A DNA stretch of 55,937 nt from positions 1 to 55,937 of the forward strand of contig CANQBH010000010.1 of the NCBI GenBank assembly GCA_947589155.1, read 5' to 3'. Shown here piece after piece: positions 17,327 to 25,280 of this stretch. The DNA comes from an uncultured Lachnospiraceae bacterium (lineage in GTDB: Bacteria > Bacillota > Clostridia > Lachnospirales > Lachnospiraceae). The position numbers and the translations under genes were made by a program. Within the stretch, counting starts at the first letter, position 1, and each line of letters begins with the position of its first letter. The notes under the pieces were generated by a model that did no database searches, was not told the origin of the DNA, and worked only from the letters and a program-made list of their open reading frames with translations.

Positions 17327-18412
17327 ATGGACAAATGGGGCATAGATAAAACGGATACGGTCGCGCTGGATACACAGGACAACGCGCTGGTGCTGATCGA
17401 TCAGACCAGACTGCCGGGCGAGATCCGCCGGATCCGGCTGACGAAGGTGCAGGAGATACGGGAGGCAATCTGCCGTCTTCAGGTGCGCGGCGCGCCCGCG
17501 ATCGGCGTGGCGGCGGCGCTCGGTATGTATGTCGTTGCCAGCCGCTATGAGACAGGCGATCCTAAGGTTTTTCGCGAGAAGTTCCTTCAGGATAAGGAAA
17601 CGCTCAATTCCGCACGGCCGACCGCGGTCAATCTTTCATGGGCGCTGACGCGGATGGAAGGCGTCTTGCAAAAGGAGCCGGAAAAAAGCGTAGAAGACCT
17701 GCTCCAAGCGCTGAAACATGAGGCGCTGCGGATCCGCGACGAGGATATCGAAGTCTGCCGCAGGATCGGGGAGAATGGTTTAACCTTGCTTCAACCAAAT
17801 GACGGAATCCTGACGCACTGCAACGCGGGGCGGCTCGCGACCGTGCGTTTCGGCACGGCGACCGCGCCGATCTATCTCGGGCAGGAGAAGGGCTATAACT
17901 TCCGCGTCTTCTGCGACGAGACAAGGCCGCTGTTGCAAGGCGCGCGGCTGACGGCGTTTGAATTGCAGGAGGCGGGCGTGGATACGACGCTCATCTGCGA
18001 CAATATGTCCGGCCATGTCATGCAGCAGGGCTGGATCAACGCCGTGCTGGTGGGCGCGGACCGCGTGGCGATGAACGGCGATACCGCCAACAAGATCGGG
18101 ACTTCCGTCGTGGCGGCGGTGGCGGCGCGCTTTGGCGTACCGTTCTATGTCTGCGCGCCGACGTCGACGATCGATCCGGCGACGGCAAAGGGGAGCGATA
18201 TCCGGATCGAAGAACGCGGGGCGGAGGAAGTCACGGAACTGTGGTACGAAACGCGGATGGCGCCGGAAGGTGTCAAAGTCTTCAATCCGGCCTTCGACGT
18301 GACGGATCACAGCCTGATCGCCGGAATCGTGACGGAACACGGGATCGCCCGCCCGCCGTATGAAATTTCACTCAAAGAGATCCTTGCCCGCGGACAGGCG
18401 GACGGACAATAA
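17327..18412 (+). CDS. mtnA: S-methyl-5-thioribose-1-phosphate isomerase
   Basis: A 361-residue MtnA/eIF2B-alpha-like isomerase converting methylthioribose-1-phosphate to methylthioribulose-1-phosphate in recycling of the methylthioadenosine left by polyamine (and other SAM-dependent) chemistry. It shows RGAPAIGVAAALGMYV, NLSWAL, the catalytic Cys in LTHCNAGRLATVRFGTA, ETRPLLQGARLTAFEL, the catalytic Asp in VGADRVAMNGDTANKIGT, and VCAPTSTID. These features separate it from true eIF2B homologues and from ribose-1,5-bisphosphate isomerase. Other methionine-salvage genes are not adjacent. AAGGAG lies 11 bases before the ATG. Confidence 0.9.
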   Translation: MDKWGIDKTDTVALDTQDNALVLIDQTRLPGEIRRIRLTKVQEIREAICRLQVRGAPAIGVAAALGMYVVASRYETGDPKVFREKFLQDKETLNSARPTAVNLSWALTRMEGVLQKEPEKSVEDLLQALKHEALRIRDEDIEVCRRIGENGLTLLQPNDGILTHCNAGRLATVRFGTATAPIYLGQEKGYNFRVFCDETRPLLQGARLTAFELQEAGVDTTLICDNMSGHVMQQGWINAVLVGADRVAMNGDTANKIGTSVVAAVAARFGVPFYVCAPTSTIDPATAKGSDIRIEERGAEEVTELWYETRMAPEGVKVFNPAFDVTDHSLIAGIVTEHGIARPPYEISLKEILARGQADGQ

Positions 18413-18443
18413 AATAAAACGAACGGGAAAGAGAGGAAATACG

Positions 18444-19247
18444 ATGGCAGAAGAAAAAAAGACTTCGTTTCAGGAGGAGGCAAATCCAAATTCGCACATT
18501 GCGCATGTGATCGGCATAGTCAGCGGAAAGGGCGGCGTGGGAAAATCCTTCGTCACGGCCGGTCTCGCTTCGATGATGCGCAAGGCGGGAAAACGGGTCG
18601 GGATCTTAGATGCGGACATCACGGGCCCGTCCATTCCAAAGATGTACGGCGTACACGGCCCGGCGGTGGGCGACGAGCAGGGGACGTTTCCGGTGGAAGC
18701 CAAAGACGGCACCAAGATCATGTCGATCAATCTGCTGCTTGAAGACGAGGAAGCGCCCGTGATTTGGCGCGGCCCGGTCATTGCCGGCGCGGTCAAGCAG
18801 TTCTGGACGGATGTGCAGTGGGGAGAACTCGACTATCTTTTCGTCGATATGCCGCCGGGAACCGGCGATGTGCCGCTGACGGTCTTCCAGTCGCTGCCGG
18901 TGGACGGTATCGTGATCGTCACTTCGCCGCAGGAGATCGTGCGCCTGATCGTCAAGAAGGCCTACCGCATGGCGGAGATGATGGGCATTCCGGTACTCGG
19001 CGTCGTGGAGAATTACAGTTATGTCAAGTGTCCGGACTGCGGCAGCGAGATCCGCATTTACGGAGACAGCCATATTGAGGAAGTGGCGGGAGACTGGAAC
19101 ATCAGCCTGCTCGGCAGGATCCCGATGGACCGCAGATTTGCCGAGGCGGCGGACAACGGCGAGATCTTCCTGCTGGAGCACGATCATCTGCAGAAGGCGC
19201 AGGAAGTGTTTGCGCGGACGTTTGCGGACGGCGATGGGCAGGAGTAA
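18444..19247 (+). CDS. Mrp/NBP35-type P-loop ATPase, Fe-S cluster carrier
   Basis: A 267-residue cytoplasmic ATPase that carries and transfers Fe-S clusters to apoproteins. It has the deviant Walker A SGKGGVGKSFVTAG (about residues 31-44), DADITGPSIPKMYG, Walker B YLFVDMPPGTGDVPLTVFQS, and near the C-terminus a CPDC pair in KCPDCGSEIRIYG that would ligate the bridging cluster between subunits. The start at 18444 follows GAGAGGAAATACG. It lies 31 bases after mtnA, so they are possibly cotranscribed. It is likely useful to the many Fe-S enzymes of this organism, such as the hydrogenase encoded downstream. Confidence 0.9.
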   Translation: MAEEKKTSFQEEANPNSHIAHVIGIVSGKGGVGKSFVTAGLASMMRKAGKRVGILDADITGPSIPKMYGVHGPAVGDEQGTFPVEAKDGTKIMSINLLLEDEEAPVIWRGPVIAGAVKQFWTDVQWGELDYLFVDMPPGTGDVPLTVFQSLPVDGIVIVTSPQEIVRLIVKKAYRMAEMMGIPVLGVVENYSYVKCPDCGSEIRIYGDSHIEEVAGDWNISLLGRIPMDRRFAEAADNGEIFLLEHDHLQKAQEVFARTFADGDGQE

Positions 19248-19302
19248 CGCGGCAGGAAACGATGAGCGGGTACAGCAGTGCATAGAAGGAAAGCGGATAG
19301 TA

Positions 19303-20082
19303 ATGACACAAGAAGAACGGAGGATATGGCTGATAGAACAACTACTGGCGGAGCGATCGGATGCGTCTGAGGTCAGGATACCGGCAGATGAAAAGGGGCA
19401 GAAAGATCTGTTGAGAGGTCTTATGAATATTCGTATGCCCAAGCCCGTCAGCGATGAATTTTTGAAGATTCAGGATGAATACCTGACTTTGGAAAATCAG
19501 GCTGCGGGCATCGTAAGGATAGAAGATCTGTCGCCGGTCGGAGTTGATGAAAGAATCTACCTATGGCAGGGCGATATGTCCAGACTTGCGGTGGACGCCG
19601 TGGTCAATCCGGCCAACTCCGGTTTCACCGGATGCTATCAGTGGCTTCATTCGTGTCTGGATAACATCTTGGGTTCAAAGGCCGGTGTCGAACTCAGGCT
19701 TTTCTGCAATGATATCATCAGAAAACAAGGCTATCCGGAACCGACGGGAGGGGCAAAGATTACGCCGGCATTCAACCTTCCCGCGAAGCATATCATCCAC
19801 ACCGTCGGCCCTATCGTGCAGCACAGGCTGACAAAGCAGAATGAAGATGATCTGGCGTCATGCTATTGGTCTATCCTTAAACTGGCTGAGGAAAATGGAT
19901 TATCGAGCGTTGCGTTTTGCTGTATATCCACGGGAGTATTTATGTTCCCGAATGAACGGGCGGCGGAAATTGCCGTCAAGACGGTTAAGGATCATCTGGA
20001 TGAAACGGGAAGCGGAATGAAGATCATTTTCAATGTGTTTAAGGATATGGACTATCTGTTTTATAAAAACCTTTTGGAATAG
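19303..20082 (+). CDS. Macrodomain protein, zinc-containing protein-ADP-ribose hydrolase type
   Basis: A 259-residue protein. After an N-terminal helical extension of ~85 residues comes a macro domain: LWQGDMSRLAVDAVVNPANS, TGGAKITPAFNLPAKHIIHT, VGPIV, and AFCCISTGVFMFPNERAAEI. Cys111, His116 and Cys118 in TGCYQWLHSCLDN match the C-x4-H-x-C zinc signature of the SirTM-linked macrodomain family, which removes ADP-ribose from proteins. No sirtuin or lipoyl-carrier gene is nearby, so it is an orphan copy. Its codons look somewhat AT-richer than its neighbours, hinting at separate ancestry. AAGGA lies about 12 bases before the ATG. The enzyme activity is inferred from the motif. Confidence 0.87.
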   Translation: MTQEERRIWLIEQLLAERSDASEVRIPADEKGQKDLLRGLMNIRMPKPVSDEFLKIQDEYLTLENQAAGIVRIEDLSPVGVDERIYLWQGDMSRLAVDAVVNPANSGFTGCYQWLHSCLDNILGSKAGVELRLFCNDIIRKQGYPEPTGGAKITPAFNLPAKHIIHTVGPIVQHRLTKQNEDDLASCYWSILKLAEENGLSSVAFCCISTGVFMFPNERAAEIAVKTVKDHLDETGSGMKIIFNVFKDMDYLFYKNLLE

Positions 20083-20096
20083 AGTTAAAACGCAAC

Positions 20097-20125
20097 GTAG
20101 GAGCCAAATGGCTCCTACTTTTTTT
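20097..20125. terminator. Bidirectional terminator between the macrodomain and cyclophilin genes
   Basis: A perfect 10-bp stem, GTAGGAGCCA (20097-20106) with TGGCTCCTAC (20109-20118), followed by TTTTTTT on the plus strand. The stop codon of the opposing cyclophilin gene (20115-20117) is inside the stem. Confidence 0.88.
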
Positions 20126-20636
20126 CCGGTTCCGGATAGTCCGTGCCGAACGTTTCGACCGTTACCGTTTTCATTTTCTGTTCCTGCATTGGGCGGTCCG
20201 ACCAGTCGGTCTCGGTCTCCGCGATCCGGTTGACGACGTCCATGCCCTCCGTCACCATGCCGAAGGCCGCGTATTCGCCGTCAAGATGCGGAGAAGTCTC
20301 GTGCATGATGAAGAACTGGCTTCCCGCGGAGTCCGGATCCATGGTCCGCGCCATTGACAGTACGCCGGGCGTGTGCTTTAAGTCGTTTTGGAATCCGTTG
20401 TGGGTAAATTCTCCGGCGATGGAATACCCCGGGCCGCCGGTGCCTGTGCCGGTCGGATCGCCGCCCTGAAGCATGAAGCCTTTGATCACGCGGTGAAAGA
20501 TGATGCCGTCATAATAGCCTTTGCGGATCAGTGAGATAAAGTTGTTGACGGTGTTCGGCGCAACGTCGGGATAGAGTTCTGCGCGGATCACGCCGCCGTC
20601 TTCCATTTCGATCGTAACGATGGGATTTTGAGCCAT
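20115..20636 (-). CDS. Peptidyl-prolyl cis-trans isomerase, cyclophilin type
   Basis: A 173-residue single-domain cyclophilin that speeds proline isomerisation during protein folding. It has FHRVIKGFMLQGGDPTGTGT (catalytic Arg and Gln), GVLSMARTMDPDSAGSQFFI, and HLDGEYAAFGMVTEGMDVV, where His takes the place of the Trp linked to cyclosporin binding, as in most bacterial forms. There is no signal peptide, so it is cytoplasmic. It converges on the macrodomain gene and shares its terminator. AAAGGTCAGG lies before the ATG at 20636. Confidence 0.93.
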   Translation of the reverse strand: MAQNPIVTIEMEDGGVIRAELYPDVAPNTVNNFISLIRKGYYDGIIFHRVIKGFMLQGGDPTGTGTGGPGYSIAGEFTHNGFQNDLKHTPGVLSMARTMDPDSAGSQFFIMHETSPHLDGEYAAFGMVTEGMDVVNRIAETETDWSDRPMQEQKMKTVTVETFGTDYPEPEKK

Positions 20637-20680
20637 AATCGTACCTGACCTTTCTGTTGTGTTTTGCGGTTGCAGTGATT

Positions 20681-20709
20681 ATTATAGGGTATCTTCTTTG
20701 GAGAGTAAA
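20681..20709 (-). promoter_or_regulatory. Promoter for the cyclophilin gene
   Basis: On the minus strand: TTTACT (20709-20704), a 17-base spacer, and a perfect TATAAT (20686-20681), 45 bases before the start codon. Confidence 0.72.
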
Positions 20710-20768
20710 GGGCGAAATGCGCAAAAGTGTATGAAATTTTCTGAAAAAGATAACATTTATTTTACCCC

Positions 20769-20797
20769 TTGATTTTTTTTGAAAAGGCTGATAGGAT
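20769..20797 (+). promoter_or_regulatory. Putative promoter of the Tad-like secretion locus
   Basis: TTGATT (20769-20774), a 17-base spacer and TAGGAT (20792-20797). A ~115-base leader follows and contains a small hairpin CGGCG-GTTT-CGCCG (20844-20857) followed by ATTTTCCC, which could be a weak attenuator. Confidence 0.5.
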
Positions 20798-20917
20798 AGT
20801 TTTCACATCTCGCAGTCAGAGGTGGGATGTTCTTTTTTCTTTACGGCGGTTTCGCCGATTTTCCCAATGCAGAGTTTCGTTTTATCTGTCTGCTTTTCTG
20901 CGGAACAGGAGGAAATT

Positions 20918-21082
20918 ATGCAGGATATTATTAAAGAATACGGACCGGCTGTGATCACGGTGATCGCCGTGGGAGCCATGATCCTTTTAGTGCGCGCGTT
21001 GATCGGAAGCGGAGCGGACAGCATCATCGGACAGGCGTTCCAGACGCTTTTGACGCAGATGTTGAACATCTCCGCGGCATAG
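20918..21082 (+). CDS. Small single-helix pilin-like protein, first gene of Tad-like locus
   Basis: A 54-residue protein, almost all one membrane helix: N-terminus MQDIIKEYGPAVITVIAVGA, then a short tail ending LNISAA. AGGAGGAAATT precedes the ATG. It shares the N-terminal pattern M-x-x-[IL]-[IM]-x-x-Y-[GA] with the small proteins starting at 23815, 23949 and 24133. Size and position next to a CpaF-type ATPase suggest a pilin or pseudopilin subunit like Flp, but no Flp processing motif (Gly-x4-Glu-Tyr) is evident. It ends nine bases before the ATPase gene. The role is inferred. Confidence 0.7.
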   Translation: MQDIIKEYGPAVITVIAVGAMILLVRALIGSGADSIIGQAFQTLLTQMLNISAA

Positions 21083-21090
21083 GAGGGCGC

Positions 21091-22143
21091 ATGAGTAAGA
21101 CGATACCGGCGGAGGAGGAGAAGGATTTTTTCGGGCCGCTGTTCGCCTTCGTCCGCGACGAAAGGATCACGGACGTGGATTACAACGGCAGGGAAGTCTG
21201 GATCACGGATTGCGAGAACGAGCGGCGCATGTGCAAGGGGCTGACGCTTGGCGACGCTTTTGTGGAACAGTTTACCCAGCGCGTCGCAAATCTGGTGAGC
21301 AAATCTTTCCACAAACAGTCGCCGGTGCTGGAGGCGGAGACGGACCGGCTGCGCATTACCATTGTGCACGAGTCTGCGGCGATGACCGGACGGTGTATCT
21401 GTATCCGCAAATCGCCGCCGTATGTGCGGCTGACGTATGAGAGGATCCTTGCGACGGATTATTGCAGCAGCAGGGTGTTGGAACTTCTGCTCCGCTGCGT
21501 GGAGGAAAAGAAAAACATCGTCGTCATCGGCGAACCGGGCGCGGGCAAGACGGAACTCTGCAAGTTCCTGTCAGGCTATATCCCAAAAGACGAACGGGTC
21601 ATTACGATCGAGGATACGCCGGAGTGGCATTACAGCCGCCTGCATCCGGAACACGACTGTATCGAACTGCGGATCAGTCCGCAGATGGATTACACCGATG
21701 CGATCAAGACCTGTCTGCGTCTGAATCCAAAATGGCTGATGCTGTCGGAGGCGCGCTCGGCGGAAGTGGTGCATCTCTTGGAATCGTTCAGCACGGGCGT
21801 GCGCGGCATGACGACGCTGCATGCGTCGGACGTCCGCAACATTCCCGACCGTATGCTCAATATGGCGGGCACGTCCAGAGAAGCCGCGCGTCTGGAAAAC
21901 GACATATACACGTTTGTGGACGTAGGCGTCCTCGTGCGGCGGGCAGGACGCAGAAAGGGCAGGAACGACGGACAGATCCGCCGGTTCATCGATCAGGTAT
22001 GTTTTTTTACCCGCGAGAACGGAAAGAACCGGATCAAAATGGCCGTCGAAGACGGCCGGCTGCTGCCGGAGGGATCAACGGAAGCGGCAAAGGAAAGAGA
22101 GCAAAGGGGGACGTATTATGAAGTACCGTCGTTTGATGGATGA
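21091..22143 (+). CDS. CpaF/TadA-type secretion ATPase
   Basis: A 350-residue VirB11/CpaF family ATPase that should power assembly of a pilus or secretion fibre on the cytoplasmic face. It has RITDVDYNGREVWIT at the N-terminal domain, Walker A VIGEPGAGKTELCKFL (about residues 147-162), ITIEDTPEWH (Asp box), WLMLSEARSAEVVHLLES (Walker B) and the His box GMTTLHASDVRNIPDRM. Compared with typical TadA (~420 residues) the N-terminal domain is short. GGAGGGC precedes the ATG. Its end overlaps the next gene by 26 bases, so the two are translationally coupled. Confidence 0.88.
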   Translation: MSKTIPAEEEKDFFGPLFAFVRDERITDVDYNGREVWITDCENERRMCKGLTLGDAFVEQFTQRVANLVSKSFHKQSPVLEAETDRLRITIVHESAAMTGRCICIRKSPPYVRLTYERILATDYCSSRVLELLLRCVEEKKNIVVIGEPGAGKTELCKFLSGYIPKDERVITIEDTPEWHYSRLHPEHDCIELRISPQMDYTDAIKTCLRLNPKWLMLSEARSAEVVHLLESFSTGVRGMTTLHASDVRNIPDRMLNMAGTSREAARLENDIYTFVDVGVLVRRAGRRKGRNDGQIRRFIDQVCFFTRENGKNRIKMAVEDGRLLPEGSTEAAKEREQRGTYYEVPSFDG

Positions 22144-23455
22144 ATTAAAACAGTACGGATATGATCTTTCCGTCAGAAAAAATTTACTGTGGTATCTTTT
22201 GGTTTTGGCAGGGACGTTCCTGCTGGGGGCGGCGTTTTGCCTGCCGGGCGGCTATCTTCTGGCGCTCGGAATATGGACGGCGGCATGGATACCGTATTTT
22301 ATCAGAAACGCCTGCCGCCACCGTTTTGAACAGCAGCGTTTTCTGGACGCCAATATCTATATGGAACAGTTTTTGTATTCCTTCCGAAAATCGGGAAAGA
22401 TCCTCGCAACGCTTGAGGATGTGCAAAAACTCTTTCCTGCGGGCCGGATGTGCGATCTGCTGGAGCAGGCTGTTTCGCATATGACGCACACTTACGACGA
22501 AGAAGACGTGGCCAGACATGCGCTGGACATCGTGGAAAAGGAGTACGGTACGGCGCAGATGGCGATCATGCACCGCTTCGCGCTTCAGGTGGAACACAAC
22601 GGCGGCGAGTACGAAAACGCGCTGCTGTTGATGCAGGACGCGCGGCGGATGTGGGCCGACAGGGTGATGCTTCTGGCGAAGGAAAAGAGCCGCAGGCGTT
22701 TTCAGATCGTCGTCTCGATCGCGACGTCCCTGCTGCTGTGCTATCTGCTCATGGGCGTGGCGCGCAGCGTGGAGGTCGACATCGCCGCTTTCCCGCTGAC
22801 GCAGGTGACGACGTTCGCCGTCCTGCTCGCGGATCTTCTGATCTTTTATCGGGCGGACGCAAAACTGACCGGAAGTTATACGAACGAAGGCGTCGATCAG
22901 GAGGCGCTGCTCAATGATTACCGGCGGTTTGCCGCAGGCAGAGGCGGACGGGAAGGGCTGCGCCTGCGGCTGGCGAAGCGCCGCCTCCTGCGGGGCGTGC
23001 AGGAAGTGTTTCCGCAATGGCTGATGGAAGTGTCCCTGCTGTTGCAGACCGAAAACGTGCAGGTGGCGCTGCAAAAATCATACGCAGACGCGCCGCTGCT
23101 GCTCAAGCCGGAACTGAAACGTATGCTGGAGCAGCTGAACCGCCGCCCGACGGAGATGGAACCCTATCTTTCCTTTTTTGACGGGCTGGCGCTGCCGGAG
23201 ATCCGCTCTTCCATGAAAATGCTCTATTCCCTTTCGGAAGGAACGGGCGGAAGCGCGGGCAGCCAGATCATGGACATCATCCGGCGCAATCAGGTCATGC
23301 TCGATCAGGCGGAACGCCTGAAAAACGAGGACGTATTGGCGGGGATGTACGCGCTGTTTCTGGCGCCGCAGCTGACCGGCGGCGCAAAAATGCTGGCGGA
23401 CATGCTGATGATCTTTCTGTCGCTGCTTTCGTCCGGTCTGGTGATGGCGGGGTAA
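22118..23455 (+). CDS. Membrane platform protein, type II secretion F / TadB-TadC-like
   Basis: A 445-residue integral membrane protein. Hydrophobic helix pairs lie near residues 24-60 and 190-235, and a last helix near 420-443. The stretch between them is cytoplasmic and charged, which is the layout of GspF/TadB/TadC platform proteins. One protein appears to replace the usual TadB and TadC pair: the two long cytoplasmic segments (SFRKSGKILATLEDVQKLFP and EVSLLLQTENVQVALQKSYA) look like two copies of the T2SF helical bundle. It starts inside the ATPase gene with AAGGGGG upstream. Sequence match to the family is weak; context makes the call. Confidence 0.7.
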   Translation: MKYRRLMDELKQYGYDLSVRKNLLWYLLVLAGTFLLGAAFCLPGGYLLALGIWTAAWIPYFIRNACRHRFEQQRFLDANIYMEQFLYSFRKSGKILATLEDVQKLFPAGRMCDLLEQAVSHMTHTYDEEDVARHALDIVEKEYGTAQMAIMHRFALQVEHNGGEYENALLLMQDARRMWADRVMLLAKEKSRRRFQIVVSIATSLLLCYLLMGVARSVEVDIAAFPLTQVTTFAVLLADLLIFYRADAKLTGSYTNEGVDQEALLNDYRRFAAGRGGREGLRLRLAKRRLLRGVQEVFPQWLMEVSLLLQTENVQVALQKSYADAPLLLKPELKRMLEQLNRRPTEMEPYLSFFDGLALPEIRSSMKMLYSLSEGTGGSAGSQIMDIIRRNQVMLDQAERLKNEDVLAGMYALFLAPQLTGGAKMLADMLMIFLSLLSSGLVMAG

Positions 23456-23471
23456 AGGAAAGGAGGGTGCA

Positions 23472-23810
23472 ATGTCAAATATACCGAAGTTTTATTTGTC
23501 CCTGTTCATGATAACGGCGTTTCTTCTGACGGGTATGATGGTCGTTTCCGCCGTGATCCGCTGCACGAAAGCGGAACGGTATGCGGCGCACTGGGCGGTC
23601 CTTGTCAGCGAGAGCGCGTACAGCGCGGACATTCTGGAGCAGGCGCGGGAGGATGCGGAGGAGAACGGCTACCGTCTGACCTGCGAGCCGTGGGATTCCA
23701 ACGGCGACGGCGCGACAGACATGGTCGCCATGACCTATGCCTATACCTACGCCCTGCCGCTGCTCGGGGATCAGGAATATCAACGTTATGCAAAAGTATT
23801 AGCGAGGTGA
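23472..23810 (+). CDS. Short type-I-membrane protein of the Tad-like locus
   Basis: A 112-residue protein with an N-terminal helix (FYLSLFMITAFLLTGMMVVS) and an exported domain of ~80 residues containing an acidic loop (EPWDSNGDGATDMVAMTY) with a calcium-binding look (DSNGDGATD). Such a hydrophobic N-terminus plus globular domain resembles minor pseudopilins or TadE-like proteins, but I do not recognise a family. It starts behind AGGAGGGTGC, 16 bases after the platform gene, and is followed by two tiny genes. Confidence 0.65.
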   Translation: MSNIPKFYLSLFMITAFLLTGMMVVSAVIRCTKAERYAAHWAVLVSESAYSADILEQAREDAEENGYRLTCEPWDSNGDGATDMVAMTYAYTYALPLLGDQEYQRYAKVLAR

Positions 23811-23814
23811 GGAT

Positions 23815-23925
23815 ATGGAACAGATCATGGAACAATACGGCGGCGCGCTGTTTGAACTTCTGATCGGCGGGGCGTTCGTCGGCGTCGTTGTCGGCGTGCT
23901 GTCGCTGGTATGCGGCGGCTTTTGA
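23815..23925 (+). CDS. Tiny single-helix protein, 36 residues
   Basis: Reads MEQIMEQYGGALFELLIGGA followed by a Val-rich helix ending VCGGF. GTGAGG overlaps the previous stop and sits four bases before the ATG. The N-terminal pattern matches that of the products at 20918, 23949 and 24133. A Gly/Val-rich single helix of this length could be a pilin-like subunit or a small membrane partner. It is too short for most gene finders. Translation is inferred from the ribosome site, tight spacing and the shared motif. Confidence 0.6.
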   Translation: MEQIMEQYGGALFELLIGGAFVGVVVGVLSLVCGGF

Positions 23926-23948
23926 CGCGGCGGAGGGAAGGAGGAGAC

Positions 23949-24089
23949 ATGAAGGAACTGATCGAGCATTATGGAGAGATCGTGCTGGAGGCGGCGGGCT
24001 TTTCGCTCGTCGCGCTGATCCTGCTGGCAGTCTGTAAAACGGGACTGCCGGCGGAACTGATCGGCGGCGTGATCAACGGCATGATCTGA
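23949..24089 (+). CDS. Tiny single-helix protein, 46 residues
   Basis: Starts MKELIEHYGEIVLEAAGF, continues with a hydrophobic helix (SLVALILLAVC) and ends LIGGVINGMI. AAGGAGGAG lies just before the ATG. Same N-terminal signature as its neighbours and a similar length to the 54-residue first gene, including the closing Ile-Gly-Gly/Asn-Gly segment. Probably a paralogous pilin-like subunit of the same machine. No family recognised. Confidence 0.62.
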   Translation: MKELIEHYGEIVLEAAGFSLVALILLAVCKTGLPAELIGGVINGMI

Positions 24090-24132
24090 AACACTAAAAG
24101 AAAGGAGAAGGGCAAAAAAGGCCCATACGGAT

Positions 24133-24651
24133 ATGAAAGAGATCATTTCTCAATATGCAAAGACGGGATTGGCGCTGCTGCTGCTTGCCGCACTCCTCGC
24201 GCTGCTCGTTTTCGGGCCCGTCCGCGGTCAGATCGCACAGATCGCGCGGCAGGAGGAAAGCAATGCGGAGACGGCGTGGGAAGAAGCGGCGCGCGAAGGA
24301 CGCGCGCAGACGCGCCCGAAGATCCGCCTCGGCGATACGCCGGTCTACGCGGGGAAGATCCTGCGTCTGGCGGAGATCTTTTCGACGGAAGGAGAAGGGG
24401 CGGAGTCGGGTTTTTATGTGACGGACGTCACGGATCAGAACAACGAAAAAGTGCTGCAGGACTTTACGGATCTTGCGCCGGAACGCGATCCTGAAAGCCT
24501 TGACTGGGAGGACGGACGGCTGGTCGGATACGACGGCGGCAATCAGACCGTGGTCTTTCGGCAGGGCGGGATTTACAGGATCACGGTCCGCACCGGAGGA
24601 AGCGCCTACGGAAAGGCGACATTTGAGTTGATGGCGGGAGGTGGCGCATGA
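24133..24651 (+). CDS. Pilin-like protein with globular domain, Tad-like locus
   Basis: A 172-residue protein. The N-terminus MKEIISQYAKTGLALLLLAA carries the signature of the locus and a membrane helix; then a charged helix (residues ~35-55) and a beta-rich C-terminal domain (IRLGDTPVYAGKILRLAEIF; GGIYRITVRTGGSAYGKATF). This is the architecture of a minor pilin or adhesive tip subunit. The nearest good ribosome site, AAAGGAG (24102-24108), lies about 24 bases from the ATG with a small GGGC/GCCC hairpin between. The stop overlaps the next ATG by four bases. Confidence 0.65.
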   Translation: MKEIISQYAKTGLALLLLAALLALLVFGPVRGQIAQIARQEESNAETAWEEAAREGRAQTRPKIRLGDTPVYAGKILRLAEIFSTEGEGAESGFYVTDVTDQNNEKVLQDFTDLAPERDPESLDWEDGRLVGYDGGNQTVVFRQGGIYRITVRTGGSAYGKATFELMAGGGA

Positions 24652-25268
24652 AGAATATCATCAGCGGCACGGTCTTTACCGCGGTCCTCCTTGCGTTCCT
24701 TGCGCTGCTCCTGACCCTTCTGGGGCGGCACGCGCGGCAGACCGAGACGGAAGAAGCGCTGAAACTTGCCGTGGAGCAGTCGCTTGCCAACGCGATGGAT
24801 ACGCGCTCTTATACGATCGACACAAAGGAAGACCTGATCGCGGATTTTCAGGAAAACCTGCTTTACCAGATGGAGGGCGACGGCGATATCGAGATCCAGA
24901 TCGAAGGCGCGGATCCCGAGAAAGGGCTGCTTTCCGTAACGGTGACGGAAGAATTCCGCCAGTTCTTGGGCGGCACGGGAAAGGCGAGGTATGCGGCGAC
25001 GCTTGTCATGGAAAAAGCGGGCGCGTCGCGCTATGTGACCGTGACGTATCTGGATGAGGCGTCGCGCCTGTTGCGCCGTTACCGACTTCCGCAGGGCGCG
25101 TCGCTGCCGGTGCCGGAGGGAAACTGGGAAAAGGTGAGGACGGACGAAAACGGAAACGTCATAAAGGATCAGGACGGCTTTGCCGTGGCCGAAAAGACGG
25201 ACGGCGCGGCGGCGGAAACGCCGAAAGAGACCGCGGAAGAAAACGCGGCGTACCGGCGTCTCCCATAG
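24648..25268 (+). CDS. TadE-like membrane-anchored protein
   Basis: A 206-residue protein with an N-terminal membrane helix (IISGTVFTAVLLAFLALLLT) then an exported domain: EEALKLAVEQSLANAMDTRS, a beta-rich core (GLLSVTVTEEFRQFLGG; ASRYVTVTYLDEASRLL) and a low-complexity acidic/Ala tail. Hydrophobic N-terminus plus extracellular beta domain resembles TadE/TadG-type pseudopilins, consistent with the locus. It overlaps the preceding gene (ATGA) and is 12 bases from the next, so this is one transcription unit. Family assignment tentative. Confidence 0.62.
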   Translation: MKNIISGTVFTAVLLAFLALLLTLLGRHARQTETEEALKLAVEQSLANAMDTRSYTIDTKEDLIADFQENLLYQMEGDGDIEIQIEGADPEKGLLSVTVTEEFRQFLGGTGKARYAATLVMEKAGASRYVTVTYLDEASRLLRRYRLPQGASLPVPEGNWEKVRTDENGNVIKDQDGFAVAEKTDGAAAETPKETAEENAAYRRLP

Positions 25269-25280
25269 AAAGGAGGAAAA

